Shown here: one piece after another, positions 27,213 through 35,446 of the stretch | How positions within the stretch are numbered: the first letter of the stretch is position 1 | Layout of the letters: each line of letters opens with the position of its first letter | Source: Microbacterium timonense | GTDB lineage: Bacteria; Actinomycetota; Actinomycetes; Actinomycetales; Microbacteriaceae | Assembly (NCBI RefSeq): GCF_900292075.1 | Contig: NZ_OLMV01000002.1 | Span: forward strand, 186,001-250,000 | Direction of reading: 5' to 3' | DNA: 64,000 bases | Translations under genes and position numbers: made by a program | Notes under the pieces: model-generated | The model's input: the letters and a program-made list of their open reading frames with translations, nothing else | Database searches by the model: none | Told to the model about the DNA's origin: nothing

Positions 27213-28232
27213 TCAGCGGCGGTCTCGCGGGGGCGCGACCGAGCCGCGGTCGTAGTAGACGGGAGGGATCAGGTGCAGTCCGGGCTCGGGGCGATCCGGG
27301 CTGAGGCTGCGCACGGCGAGGTCGACGGCGGGGTCGCAAGAGGGCTCGGGGAGGAGCGGGATGACGTCCACCGGCAGGGCGAGCGCGCCCGTGTCGAACG
27401 AGGCCGCGACCGACACGACGGAGATGTCGCCGGGCACCGAGAGGCCGCGGTCGGTCAGCTCCGCGAGCACCGCATTGTGGACGTCGTCGGCAGCGTGGAC
27501 CAGGATCGCCGTGACGCCCGCCTCGACGAGGGATGCGGTGGCCTCCCGCGTGGCCTGGATGCTCGTGGCGCGATCGCCCGACACGTGGAAATGGTGCGCC
27601 ACTCCGCGCTCGGTCGCACGGCGCTCGAAAGCGCGGCGCACGCGTGGCGGGAAGTTCGACTTCTCGTACGAGACCTGCGACTGGCCGATGAGGCCGATCA
27701 AGCGGTGACCGGCGTCGGCGACACGGTCGACGGCCAGGACGGCGGCCGCGTCGAAGTCCAGGTCGACGCACAGCAGGCCCTCATGGTCGTCGGGCACGCC
27801 GATGAAGACTGTGGGTGTCGGGATCGATCGCGCGAGCGCGACGCGCTCGTCGTCGGGCGCGACATCCAGCACCAGGATCGCGTCGACCAGCCCACTCGAG
27901 GCGACGCGGGCCATGCCGGCCGACGCCTCCTCCTCGGTCAGCAGCAGGATGTCGTACTCGTTCCGGCGGGCGGCGACGGCCGTGGCCAGCACGAACGACA
28001 TGTGCGTGGGGGCGTGGGTGTCGCGACGCAGCGGTTCGGTGAGCGCGAAGATATGGGTGCGGCTTCCCGCGAGCATGCGAGCCCCGGCGTTCGGGCTGTA
28101 TCCCAGCTCGGCCACCGCGCGTTCGATGCGCTGGCGAGTGGCGGGCGAGACGGGGCGCTTGCCACTGAGCGCGTACGACACCGTGCTGATCGACACGCCA
28201 GCGGCCTCGGCCACCTCGTTGATCTTCACCAT
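27213..28232 (-). CDS. LacI-family transcriptional regulator of sugar island 1
   Basis: This 339-residue repressor has the N-terminal helix-turn-helix and hinge 'INEVAEAAGVSISTVSYALS' (residues 3-22) then 'RIERAVAELGYSPNAGARML', followed by a periplasmic-binding-protein-like sensor domain. It would bind the palindromes at 27130 and 28296 and release on binding the imported sugar or a breakdown product. The ATG has GGAGA six bases upstream. The gene is read in the same direction as the operon it should control, separated by 138 bases. Confidence 0.9.
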   Translation of the reverse strand: MVKINEVAEAAGVSISTVSYALSGKRPVSPATRQRIERAVAELGYSPNAGARMLAGSRTHIFALTEPLRRDTHAPTHMSFVLATAVAARRNEYDILLLTEEEASAGMARVASSGLVDAILVLDVAPDDERVALARSIPTPTVFIGVPDDHEGLLCVDLDFDAAAVLAVDRVADAGHRLIGLIGQSQVSYEKSNFPPRVRRAFERRATERGVAHHFHVSGDRATSIQATREATASLVEAGVTAILVHAADDVHNAVLAELTDRGLSVPGDISVVSVAASFDTGALALPVDVIPLLPEPSCDPAVDLAVRSLSPDRPEPGLHLIPPVYYDRGSVAPPRDRR

Positions 28233-28295
28233 GTCGCTCTCCTGCTCGCGGCGGCTGCCCTGCCTGGCCGCGACGACTCCTCACCGGTTGAGGAG

Positions 28296-28322
28296 TCGAA
28301 GCGCTTCGCGGAAACGCTTCGA
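28296..28322. promoter_or_regulatory. two LacI operator-like sites before the lacI gene
   Basis: TCGAAGCGCTTCGC (28296-28309) is the 27130 palindrome with one change, and GAAACGCTTCGA (28311-28322) is a second, weaker site directly beside it. The pair suggests autoregulation. Confidence 0.65.
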
Positions 28323-28342
28323 CAGAGATGATAAGCACACGT

Positions 28343-28400
28343 GCGGAAGCGCCGCAAGCGGTTCGTGGTTTTTCCCAACAAATCCGTGCGGCGCTTCCGC
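28343..28400. terminator. long inverted repeat between the ABC exporter and lacI
   Basis: Perfect 14-base arms GCGGAAGCGCCGCA (28343-28356) and TGCGGCGCTTCCGC (28387-28400) enclose 30 bases that contain a run of five T. It ends seven bases after the stop codon of the exporter permease, so it probably ends that transcript. Confidence 0.5.
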
Positions 28401-28406
28401 GGCGGC

Positions 28407-29228
28407 TCAGATCGAGCGCTGGTACGCGCGGATCGACCGGACCGCCCAGAAGAACGCCAGCGCACCGAGGACCGCCAGGCCCCCGGCCTGCCACCACCCA
28501 TTCGCCGGGTACTCCCCTGTGAGACCGCCTCGTCCGAGCTCGACCGCCCAGTTCATGGGGTTCCAGCGGGCGACGTCCTGCACCCACTGCGGCATGAGAT
28601 CGGCGGGCATCATGGTCGTCGACAGGAACGTCGCAGGGAGCACGATGAGCTGCGAGAGGCTGATCAGCGCGATCTGGCTCCGCGAGATGAGTGCCACCGC
28701 CGTCGACGCGCAGCAGAAGATCGTGGCCAGGAGCGTGGCCACTCCCAGGGCCGCGAGCATCCCGCCGACGCCGCCCGGGTAGCGTGCGCCGGCCAGCCAG
28801 CCGATGCCCAGCACCACGAGCGACTGCGTGAGGTTGATGACGAGCTGCTGCACGAGCTGTCCGGTGATGATCGCCGACCGCGACACCGGGGAGGTGAGGT
28901 ACTGGTCCATGACGCCCGAGTTGATGTCGTCGATGTATCCCGTTCCCGCCCAGGCACCCGAGTAGAGCACCGTCATCATCAGGATGCCGGGCACGAGGTA
29001 GGCGATGTAGCCCCCGGCGCCGGCCTGCGCCTGGAACGCGGGAAGCGCGCCCAGGGACGAGAAGACCTGGCCGAACAGGACGATCCAGATGACGGGCTGG
29101 ATGAGCGACATCACCGGGCCCCACACCTGTCGGAGCGTCGCGATCAGCCAACGACGCAGCACCTGCCCGGCCTGCGTGAACCATCCCGCACGGCCGGTGC
29201 GGGCAGCGAGGGCGATCGTGGTCATCAT
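28407..29228 (-). CDS. ABC-2 type exporter permease (DrrB-like)
   Basis: The protein (273 residues) has six hydrophobic segments and the ABC-2 features 'QPVIWIVLFGQVFSSLG', 'YLVPGILMMTVLYSGAWAG' and 'RWNPMNWAVELGRGGL', as in the daunorubicin exporter DrrB. It is the membrane half of a half-transporter pair with the ATPase whose stop overlaps its start (ATGATGA; two ATGs are possible). It expels a drug- or lipid-like molecule. A PadR/HAAS gene pair lies upstream in the same direction and probably controls it. Confidence 0.88.
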   Translation of the reverse strand: MMTTIALAARTGRAGWFTQAGQVLRRWLIATLRQVWGPVMSLIQPVIWIVLFGQVFSSLGALPAFQAQAGAGGYIAYLVPGILMMTVLYSGAWAGTGYIDDINSGVMDQYLTSPVSRSAIITGQLVQQLVINLTQSLVVLGIGWLAGARYPGGVGGMLAALGVATLLATIFCCASTAVALISRSQIALISLSQLIVLPATFLSTTMMPADLMPQWVQDVARWNPMNWAVELGRGGLTGEYPANGWWQAGGLAVLGALAFFWAVRSIRAYQRSI

Positions 29229-30271
29229 GCTGCGACTCCCGTCGTCGAGGCGTCCGTCGAGGCGCCGGATCCGGCGCTGCCGGACGTGTCGAAGGTGTGG
29301 CCGACGAAGTGGAGGTACACGTCGTCGAGGGTGGGGTGGGAGGCCGCGACCTGCCCGAAGCGGATGCCCGCGGCATCCAGTGCGGCGATCACCGCACCGA
29401 CGGCCGCTGACGCGTCGTCGGTGCGCGCGGCCAGGACACCGTCGACGCCGGACGCTTCGACCACGACGTCTCGGAGGCCCGGCACCGGGGCGACGGCACG
29501 CCGTACCGCGGCCGCGTCGGGTTCCAGGAGGGAGACCCGCACCGAGTCGCCGTGCAAGGCCGCCTTGAGCTCGGCCGGCGTCCCCTGCACGACCGCCCGC
29601 CCGCCGTTCACGAGCAGCAGCTCGTCGGCGAGCCGATCGGCCTCTTCCATGTAGTGCGTGGTGAGGACGACGGTGAGTGCCTCCTGCGCCGACAGGCGCC
29701 GGATCTCGGCCCACATCGCCGCTCGAGCCTCGGGGTCGAGTCCGGTCGTGGGCTCGTCGAGGAACAGCACACGCGGACGGTGCACGAGCGCCGCGGCGAC
29801 GTCGAGGCGCCGACGCATTCCGCCCGAGAAGCTGCCGACGGGGCGATGGGATGCCTCGGCGAGGCCGAACTCGTCCAGCAGCCGCAGCGCGCGAGCCTGA
29901 GCCTCGGCCGGGGCGACACCGCGCAGGCGTGCGGCGATCTCGAGGTTCTCGCGAGCCGTGAGGAGAGGATCGGTGCTGGCGCCCTGCGACACGTACCCGA
30001 TGGCCGCGCGGACGGCCGCCGGGTCGCGGGCGACGTCGTGGCCGGCCACGACCGCCGATCCGCTCGTCGGCCGAGAGAGTGTCGTGAGGATCTTGGTGGT
30101 GGTCGACTTGCCGGCGCCGTTGGGTCCGAGGAGGCCGAACACACGACCGGCGGCGACCGAGAAGCTCAGCCCGTCGAGCGCCCGCACGGCGGGTCGTCGG
30201 CCCCGTCCCGGATAGACCTTGACGAGGTCCGCGGCGACGATGGCCGCCGCCGCGGTGGTGTTTTCAGGCAT
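29225..30271 (-). CDS. ABC exporter ATP-binding protein (DrrA-like)
   Basis: This 348-residue ATPase has Walker A '[14 protein letters not shown]', signature '[17 protein letters not shown]', Walker B '[16 protein letters not shown]' and the switch His in '[15 protein letters not shown]'. A C-terminal 80-residue domain typical of the DrrA group follows ('[18 protein letters not shown]'). The ATG has GGAAGGGA nine bases upstream. The gap of 127 bases to the upstream HAAS gene is filled by a palindromic repeat, so the exporter may or may not share the PadR transcript. Confidence 0.92.
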   Translation of the reverse strand: MPENTTAAAAIVAADLVKVYPGRGRRPAVRALDGLSFSVAAGRVFGLLGPNGAGKSTTTKILTTLSRPTSGSAVVAGHDVARDPAAVRAAIGYVSQGASTDPLLTARENLEIAARLRGVAPAEAQARALRLLDEFGLAEASHRPVGSFSGGMRRRLDVAAALVHRPRVLFLDEPTTGLDPEARAAMWAEIRRLSAQEALTVVLTTHYMEEADRLADELLLVNGGRAVVQGTPAELKAALHGDSVRVSLLEPDAAAVRRAVAPVPGLRDVVVEASGVDGVLAARTDDASAAVGAVIAALDAAGIRFGQVAASHPTLDDVYLHFVGHTFDTSGSAGSGASTDASTTGVAA

Positions 30272-30313
30272 GGCGAAGCATCCCTTCCTTCGAATGGGTG
30301 GGTGTGAATGCCC

Positions 30314-30408
30314 CGGTCGTCGAGCGAGGGAGGAGCGAGAGAGACGAAGCGCGGGAGGCCTGCACAGAGTCAGGCGCGTTTCGTCCCGCTTCGCTCGCTC
30401 AACGACCG
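30314..30408. repeat. palindromic repeat family A, inverted pair between HAAS and ABC ATPase genes
   Basis: The right arm (30377-30408) differs by one base from the copies in the GH1 and metH genes. The left arm, from CGGTCGTCGAGCGAGG at 30314, is a diverged inverted partner. The GGTCGTTGA of the right arm, read on the minus strand, supplies the last codons and the stop of the HAAS gene. Confidence 0.8.
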
Positions 30409-31295
30409 GAGGTCTTATCGGGGGTGAAGAGCATTCGGGCGAGCACGAGCATCATCAGCGCGAAGCCCGCGACGAAGGCGACGGGCGCCCACCACCAGCC
30501 GACCGTGAACACGAGCACCGCGATCACGGCGAACGTCACCAGCCAGATCACGGCGGTGTACACGCCGAAGCGGGCCGCGGTCTCCGGCTCGCGCTCGAAC
30601 CGGTTGGGCGGCTCGTTGCGCAGCGCCTCGCGGGTCCAGGCCTTGTGGCGATTGGTCTGGGTCGCGCCGAGGAACGCGAACAGCACGATGGAGGCGATGA
30701 CCCCGAGGGCGGCGAACACGACGCCCCACACCGGGAGCGCCCCCGACGCGACGAGCCCGGCGAACCCGAGCCCGTACGCGCCGAGGAACGTCGCCAGCGC
30801 GAACGACGCGGCCCGGGTCTGCGGCATCGGGTGGTTCGTCGTCGTCTCCTGCGAGAGCGAGTCGCCCACGATGAGCGCGAGCGCCGTCGACGCCAGGCCG
30901 AAGATCCCGATCTCCGCGCCGATCGGCAGCGGCAGCACACCGACGGCGCCGAGGACGCCGAGCGCGATGGCGGCCACCGCCACGGCCGACCACACGACGA
31001 TCCTCACGACGAACGCCGGGCGGGGCCGCACCCGGTGACGCTGTTGCAGGGCCGCGTAGTCGTTGGCGCGGGCGCGAGGTGAGGCATCCGTCGTCTCCTC
31101 CAGCAGCGCGCGCACGTCGCCGAGCTCGGCGACCGCCTGCCGTGCGGCCTCTGCCGGAGCGAGCCCGCGCGCCTCGAGCTCGTCGGCACGGGCGACGAGG
31201 TTGGCGCGGATCTCCTCCTTCAGGTCCTGCGCGTCGGGCGTCATCTCGACGCCCTGGAAGGCCTCGTCCAGGAGGCGGTGGATGTCGGTGTTCAT
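30399..31295 (-). CDS. HAAS-domain (permease-prefix) membrane protein paired with PadR
   Basis: The 298-residue protein begins with a helical domain 'TPDAQDLKEEIRANLVARADELEARG' and 'AARQAVAELGDV', the HAAS/permease-prefix module that in many genomes is coded right after a PadR gene. About six membrane helices follow. A role as membrane-bound partner or sensor for the PadR regulator is inferred from this association. The start overlaps the padR stop by four bases (ATGA). The final codons 'SGR' and the TGA come from a repeat, so the original 3' end was probably replaced. Confidence 0.78.
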   Translation of the reverse strand: MNTDIHRLLDEAFQGVEMTPDAQDLKEEIRANLVARADELEARGLAPAEAARQAVAELGDVRALLEETTDASPRARANDYAALQQRHRVRPRPAFVVRIVVWSAVAVAAIALGVLGAVGVLPLPIGAEIGIFGLASTALALIVGDSLSQETTTNHPMPQTRAASFALATFLGAYGLGFAGLVASGALPVWGVVFAALGVIASIVLFAFLGATQTNRHKAWTREALRNEPPNRFEREPETAARFGVYTAVIWLVTFAVIAVLVFTVGWWWAPVAFVAGFALMMLVLARMLFTPDKTSGR

Positions 31296-31645
31296 TGCTG
31301 GCCGTCCTTCACGTCGAGCAGTGCGTCGATGATGCGCCGGGTCGCGGTCCAGGCCGCGACGTTGCCGCGGAAGACGGCGCGGCCGGCGTCGGTGATCCGG
31401 TAGTACTTGCGGCGACCCCCCTGTGACTCGTCACCCCAGTAGGACTCGACGAGTCCGTCCTTCTCGAGGCGCCGGTAGGTGGCGTAGAGGGTCGCCTCCT
31501 TGATCTCGTGCTCGCCGCCGGTCGCGTCACGGATCGCCTTGTAGATCTCGAAGCCGTACGCGTCGCCACGCCGGAGCACGCCGAGCACGATCGTGTCGGT
31601 ATGACCGCGCAGCAGGTCAGCCGCGAACGCGTCGTCTTGTGTCAT
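31292..31645 (-). CDS. PadR-family transcriptional regulator
   Basis: This 117-residue protein is a compact PadR-s2 type: winged helix with 'LLRGHTDTIVLGVLRRGDAYGFEIYKAI', 'EATLYATYRRLEKDGLVESYWG' and wing 'GRRKYYRITDAGRAVFRG', and one C-terminal dimerisation helix. It likely represses its own operon (HAAS protein, perhaps the ABC exporter) and is released by the exported compound, as for LmrR. The ATG is seven bases after TACAGT, and that box lies inside a 21-base dyad at 31651-31671. Confidence 0.87.
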   Translation of the reverse strand: MTQDDAFAADLLRGHTDTIVLGVLRRGDAYGFEIYKAIRDATGGEHEIKEATLYATYRRLEKDGLVESYWGDESQGGRRKYYRITDAGRAVFRGNVAAWTATRRIIDALLDVKDGQQ

Positions 31646-31650
31646 GTCCA

Positions 31651-31671
31651 GTACTGTATCACATCAAGTAC
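31651..31671. promoter_or_regulatory. padR promoter with possible operator dyad
   Basis: GTACT and AGTAC half-sites flank an 11-base centre. The minus-strand -10 box TACAGT (31653-31658) is within the dyad, so a protein bound here would block transcription. Confidence 0.45.
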
Positions 31672-31731
31672 CTCACAAGACAGACCTTCCGTCGTCGCGA
31701 CCACGCGGCGAGCCTGGGCCCGGCGGGTGCG

Positions 31732-32595
31732 TCAGCTGGCGGCGAGGCGCTTCTTCTCCGCGGCGACGTCGAAGGTGGCCGCAGGCCAATGGGGGTCGAT
31801 GTCTTCCAGGGCCTCGAGCAGGAGGTTCTGGACCGCGAGTCGGGCGTACCACTTGCGGTCCGCCGGCACCACGTACCACGGGGCGTGCTCGGTCGAGGTA
31901 CGGTCGAACACGGTCTGATACGCCTCCATGTACGACGGCCACAGCTCCCGCTCGTCGACGTCGCCGGGGTTGTACTTCCAGTGCTTGTCGGGGCGCTCCA
32001 GTCGCTCCATCAGGCGGGACTTCTGCTCGTCGCGCGAGATGTGGAGCATGACCTTGACGATCCGCGTTCCGCTGTCGGCGACGCGCTTCTCGAACTCGTT
32101 GATCGCGCCGTACCGTCGTTCGATCTCCGCGGCCGGCGCGAGCTCACGCACACGTCCGATCAGCACATCCTCGTAGTGCGACCTGTCGAAGACCCCGATG
32201 ATGCCCGACTCCGGGAGCCGCTTCCCCCCCCGCCACAGGAAGTCGTGCTCCAGCTCCTCGGGCGTGGGCTTCTTGAACGCGGCCAGAAGCACACCTTGCG
32301 GGTCGACGGACCCGACGACGTGCCGGATGATGCCGCCCTTGCCGGCGGAGTCCATGGCCTGCAGCACGAGCAGCACCGCAGCATCCGTGGCATCCACCCG
32401 GCTGCGCGCGTACAGGCGCTCCTGATACTCGTCCAGTTCGTGGGCGCCGGCCTTCAGGTCCTCGGCGGCGTGGACTTTGTCCTTCTCGTAGCCGGGGGTC
32501 GAGCGCGGGTCGACGTCGGCGAGCGAGAACCCCTCACCCACGCGGAGGAGCTCGGCGACATCGCCGCTCCAGTGCTTCTGACTCGAGGCGATCAT
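31732..32595 (-). CDS. polyphosphate kinase 2 family protein
   Basis: The protein (287 residues) shows the PPK2 signatures: Walker A 'VLQAMDSAGKGGIIRHV', lid-associated 'FKKPTPEELEHDFLWR', Walker B-like 'GVFDRSHYEDVL', 'KVMLHISRDEQKSRLMERL' and 'DKHWKYNPGDVDERELW'. The enzyme moves phosphate between polyphosphate and nucleotides (AMP, ADP or GDP) in the cytoplasm. Single-domain length of about 290 places it in class I or III; the class is not certain by eye. The ATG at 'MIASSQKHW' matches the family; ribosome site is weak. It lies alone between the PadR gene and menD. Confidence 0.88.
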   Translation of the reverse strand: MIASSQKHWSGDVAELLRVGEGFSLADVDPRSTPGYEKDKVHAAEDLKAGAHELDEYQERLYARSRVDATDAAVLLVLQAMDSAGKGGIIRHVVGSVDPQGVLLAAFKKPTPEELEHDFLWRGGKRLPESGIIGVFDRSHYEDVLIGRVRELAPAAEIERRYGAINEFEKRVADSGTRIVKVMLHISRDEQKSRLMERLERPDKHWKYNPGDVDERELWPSYMEAYQTVFDRTSTEHAPWYVVPADRKWYARLAVQNLLLEALEDIDPHWPAATFDVAAEKKRLAAS

Positions 32596-32678
32596 GCAGC
32601 CATCATGGTGCACGCCGCGTGAGATGGAGCTCCTCCACGCGCGAAGGTGCGCATCGCCCGGGAGAGGATGCCGGAGAC

Positions 32679-34520
32679 TCAGCGCGCGAGCGGCACCTCG
32701 ATCAGCTGCCGCCCGCCGACCGGCGAGGTGAGCGCCTGGTCGAGCGCCGAACGCGTGGTGATGCGGTGATACTCCCAGCCGTAGGCGAGGGCCAACTGCT
32801 CCAGGCGCACGGCGTGCGGTGTGTAGAGCACGCGATCCATGATCTCGGCGCCGGCCACCGCGGCGACCTCGAGCCCGTCGAAGATCGTGCCGCCTCCGTC
32901 GTTGCCGACGATGACCTGCAGGCGGGGCTCCGCCTCGTGCGGGGGCAGCAGCAGCGCACCGACGTCGTGGAGCACGGCGAGGTCCCCCAGCAGCACGCGG
33001 GTGACGCCTGGCGCCCCGGCCGTCTGACTGGCCAGCGCGATGCCGGTCGCGGTCGCGACGGTGCCGTCGATGCCGGCCAGACCGCGATTGGAGTGCACCG
33101 GCACCTTCTTGCCCGGCAGCACCTGGTCGGCCACTCGCACCAGTCGAGAAGAGCCGAACACGAGCCGATCGTGGGGCCAGGTCGCGCGCCACACCGCGTC
33201 GACGAGACTCGCCCGGTCCAGCGGAGCCCGGATGACCTCGAGCTCGGCCGCGATCGCGCCCAGCCGCTCCCCCGGCACCGCCGACGACAGCCCGTCGGCG
33301 TCAGGCGCCGGCGGCGTGAGATCGACGGATGCCTCGCGCGAGGCGTGCATCCATTCCGCGAGCCAGGCGCGATCGACCTCGCCGTCCGCAACGGCGACCC
33401 GGTCGGCTGCCACGGTCGCGCCGTTGAGGTTGAGCGGCTCCCCGGGACCGCGCACCGCGATGACCTCGACATCGGGTCGCGACAGCAGGGAAGCCGCCTC
33501 TCGGCTCAGGGTCGGATGGCCGACCACCACCACGCGCTCGACCCGGCCACCGAGGTGCGGATCGCGCAGCAGCTCGCGGTAGCCGTGCACGAGCAGCCGG
33601 CCGAACCTCGCACCGCTCACGATCTCGGCCACGAGAGGCCAGCCGCCTCGGTGGGCGATCTCCTCCGCGTCGGGCCCGGCGTCCGCCCCGGCCAGCACGA
33701 CCGTCCGCGGTCCGCGGACCAGCACGAGGGGGCCGTCCTGCGGGTCGGGCGCCACGTCGGACTCGCCGATCCCGCCGCCGCCCTGGTAGAGGGCACCGGA
33801 GATCTCGTCCTCGAGGTCGGTCGGCACCGGTGGCCCATCGGGATCCGCCGAGATTCCGGCATCCAGCTCGACCGCGGGCAGCCCGAGCCACCGGGGCAGG
33901 GCACCCGACAGCGGATCCCGGTACGGCAGGTTCAGATGAACAGGACCCGGCGAGCGCGTGCCCGCGCCCAGGGCCGCCGCAAGGGCCTCATCGGCCACGG
34001 CCCGCAGCGCCCGGCTCTGCTCATGGCCGCCGTCGGCATCGGTCGCCTCGGGCACCGGCAGATCCGCCTCGAATCGCACTGCCTGGGAGAACATCCCGGG
34101 CTGGCGTGTCGTCTGGTTGGCGCCGACGCCGCGCAGCTCCGGCGGCCGGTCGGCGGTCAGCAGCAGCAACGGGACGCCGGCATGATGCGCCTCGAGCGCT
34201 GCCGGCAACAGGTTGGCGACCGCCGTGCCCGACGTGCACACCACGGCCGCCGGCATCCGGGTCTCCCTGCCGATGCCGAGGGCGGTGAAACCCGCCACGC
34301 GCTCGTCGATGCGCACGTGCAACCGGATCGCGCCGCGCCGCTCCAGCTCGGCGGCCACGAGCGCGAGGCTCTGCGACCGCGAGCCCGGGCTGAGCACGAC
34401 ATGTCGCACGCCCCGCTCCACCAACCGGCCCAGCAGCGCCGCGGCCGCGTCGGCGGCGGGCGAGGGATCGGGCCCGGGCACGGCGTGGGTCGCGCCTGCG
34501 GCGCCGGCGGGCGTGGTCAC
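32679..34520 (-). CDS. menD: 2-succinyl-5-enolpyruvyl-6-hydroxy-3-cyclohexene-1-carboxylate synthase
   Basis: The 613-residue thiamin-diphosphate enzyme has the MenD N-terminal 'LVERGVRHVVLSPGSRSQSLAL', the TPP glutamate region 'IDERVAGFTALGIGRET', 'VVCTSGTAVANLLPAALEA', 'LLTADRPPELRGVGANQTT' and the Mg/TPP site 'VGNDGGGTIFDGLE'. It joins isochorismate and 2-oxoglutarate in menaquinone synthesis. It is somewhat longer than usual (550-580), mainly from linkers in the middle domain. The GTG start is one base after the stop of the PLDc_N gene, so the two are translated together. Upstream in-frame codons belong to that gene in another frame. Confidence 0.92.
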   Translation of the reverse strand: MTTPAGAAGATHAVPGPDPSPAADAAAALLGRLVERGVRHVVLSPGSRSQSLALVAAELERRGAIRLHVRIDERVAGFTALGIGRETRMPAAVVCTSGTAVANLLPAALEAHHAGVPLLLLTADRPPELRGVGANQTTRQPGMFSQAVRFEADLPVPEATDADGGHEQSRALRAVADEALAAALGAGTRSPGPVHLNLPYRDPLSGALPRWLGLPAVELDAGISADPDGPPVPTDLEDEISGALYQGGGGIGESDVAPDPQDGPLVLVRGPRTVVLAGADAGPDAEEIAHRGGWPLVAEIVSGARFGRLLVHGYRELLRDPHLGGRVERVVVVGHPTLSREAASLLSRPDVEVIAVRGPGEPLNLNGATVAADRVAVADGEVDRAWLAEWMHASREASVDLTPPAPDADGLSSAVPGERLGAIAAELEVIRAPLDRASLVDAVWRATWPHDRLVFGSSRLVRVADQVLPGKKVPVHSNRGLAGIDGTVATATGIALASQTAGAPGVTRVLLGDLAVLHDVGALLLPPHEAEPRLQVIVGNDGGGTIFDGLEVAAVAGAEIMDRVLYTPHAVRLEQLALAYGWEYHRITTRSALDQALTSPVGGRQLIEVPLAR

Positions 34521-34521
34521 G

Positions 34522-35013
34522 TCAGCCGCGCGCTCCGCGCTGACCCCGGGCGTCGTCGTCGCCCTCGGTCGGGCGGACCGGTGGCGTCGGCGGTGTCGGC
34601 GTGCTGCCCGGTGCGGCCGTTCCGCCTGCTGAGGCGGCCGATGCGGCGGGGTCGTCGGATGCCGCGGGGCCTGTCGGCGGGTGGAAGCGCGGGTCGTGCT
34701 CCTCGGCATCGAGCTGGGCGAGCTCCTCCTCGAGGCGGCGGATGCGCTCGTCCTGGTCGCTGATCGTGCCGATGCGGCCGAGGAACTCGGGATCGTCGTC
34801 GGGTGCGCGTCGAGCGGCCACGGTCGACGCCCTCGCGCGGCCGACGGCGAGCCACAGGATGCCGCCCAGGACGGGCAGCAGCACGACGATGAGGATCCAC
34901 ACCGGCTTGCTCACACCGCGGTGCCGGACCGGGGGCTGGACTGCGCAATCGACGATGGTGAAGACCCAGAACGCGGTCGCCACCAGGGCCAGAATCAGCA
35001 GCACCCGAGGCAT
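34522..35013 (-). CDS. PLDc_N domain membrane protein
   Basis: This 163-residue protein has two hydrophobic helices (about residues 3-22 and 38-58) joined by 'VQPPVRHRGVSKPVWILIV', which is the phospholipase-D-nuclease N-terminal (PLDc_N) domain, without a nuclease domain. A coiled-coil stretch ('DQDERIRRLEEELAQLDAEE') and a Pro/Ala/Ser-rich tail follow. Such proteins often sit next to menD in Microbacteriaceae-type genomes, but their role is unknown. The ATG follows TAGGAT by six bases, and menD starts one base after the stop. Confidence 0.8.
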   Translation of the reverse strand: MPRVLLILALVATAFWVFTIVDCAVQPPVRHRGVSKPVWILIVVLLPVLGGILWLAVGRARASTVAARRAPDDDPEFLGRIGTISDQDERIRRLEEELAQLDAEEHDPRFHPPTGPAASDDPAASAASAGGTAAPGSTPTPPTPPVRPTEGDDDARGQRGARG

Positions 35014-35019
35014 CTTCCT

Positions 35020-35025
35020 ATCCTA
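35020..35025 (-). promoter_or_regulatory. -10 box, TAGGAT, of the PLDc_N-menD operon
   Basis: Six bases (AGGAAG on the minus strand) separate it from the ATG at 35013. AGGAAG could also act as a ribosome site if transcription begins further upstream. Confidence 0.5.
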
Positions 35026-35101
35026 GGTCGGCGGCGCCCGCGTTGGGTCTTCGTCGCCCCACCGTGATCAGACCGTCGCCGGAGCCGCTGCCGCCCGAAC
35101 G

Positions 35102-35107
35102 TAGGAT
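35102..35107 (+). promoter_or_regulatory. -10 box, TAGGAT, of the DUF4229 gene
   Basis: Six bases (GGACGG) before the GTG start at 35114; divergent from the PLDc_N promoter with 76 bases between the two boxes. Confidence 0.5.
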
Positions 35108-35113
35108 GGACGG

Positions 35114-35446
35114 GTGAAAGCGCGCTCGGCGATCGTCTACTCGGTGCTGCGGCTGCTGGCGTTCCTCGTCCCGTTCGGCATCATGATGCTGTTCCCGGTG
35201 CTGCGGGAGTACTACTGGCTGGCGGCGATCTTCGCCGCGCTCATCGGCCTGAGTCTGTCGGTGCTGTTCCTGCGCAAGCCGCTCGAGGAGGCCACATCGG
35301 GTCTGGCAGAGCGCCGCGCGCGGGTGCGCGCCGAGGCCAGCGACGAAGCCGCCGAGGATGCCGCGACCGACGCCGCCGGCACCGACGGCGACGGCGCCGC
35401 GAGCACCGACGCCAGGGGCACCGACAGGCCCGACGCGCGCCCCTGA
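35114..35446 (+). CDS. DUF4229 membrane protein
   Basis: This 110-residue protein has two membrane helices ('VLRLLAFLVPFGIMMLFPVL' and 'YYWLAAIFAALIGLSLSVLF') followed by 'LRKPLEEATSGLAERRARV', the DUF4229 pattern, and a tail of Ala, Asp, Gly and Thr. Function unknown; the family is found in actinobacteria near men genes, as here. The last codons ('DRPDARP' and stop) and about 65 bases after them are repeated three more times downstream in the tandem array. GTG start, probably leaderless. Confidence 0.8.
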   Translation: MKARSAIVYSVLRLLAFLVPFGIMMLFPVLREYYWLAAIFAALIGLSLSVLFLRKPLEEATSGLAERRARVRAEASDEAAEDAATDAAGTDGDGAASTDARGTDRPDARP

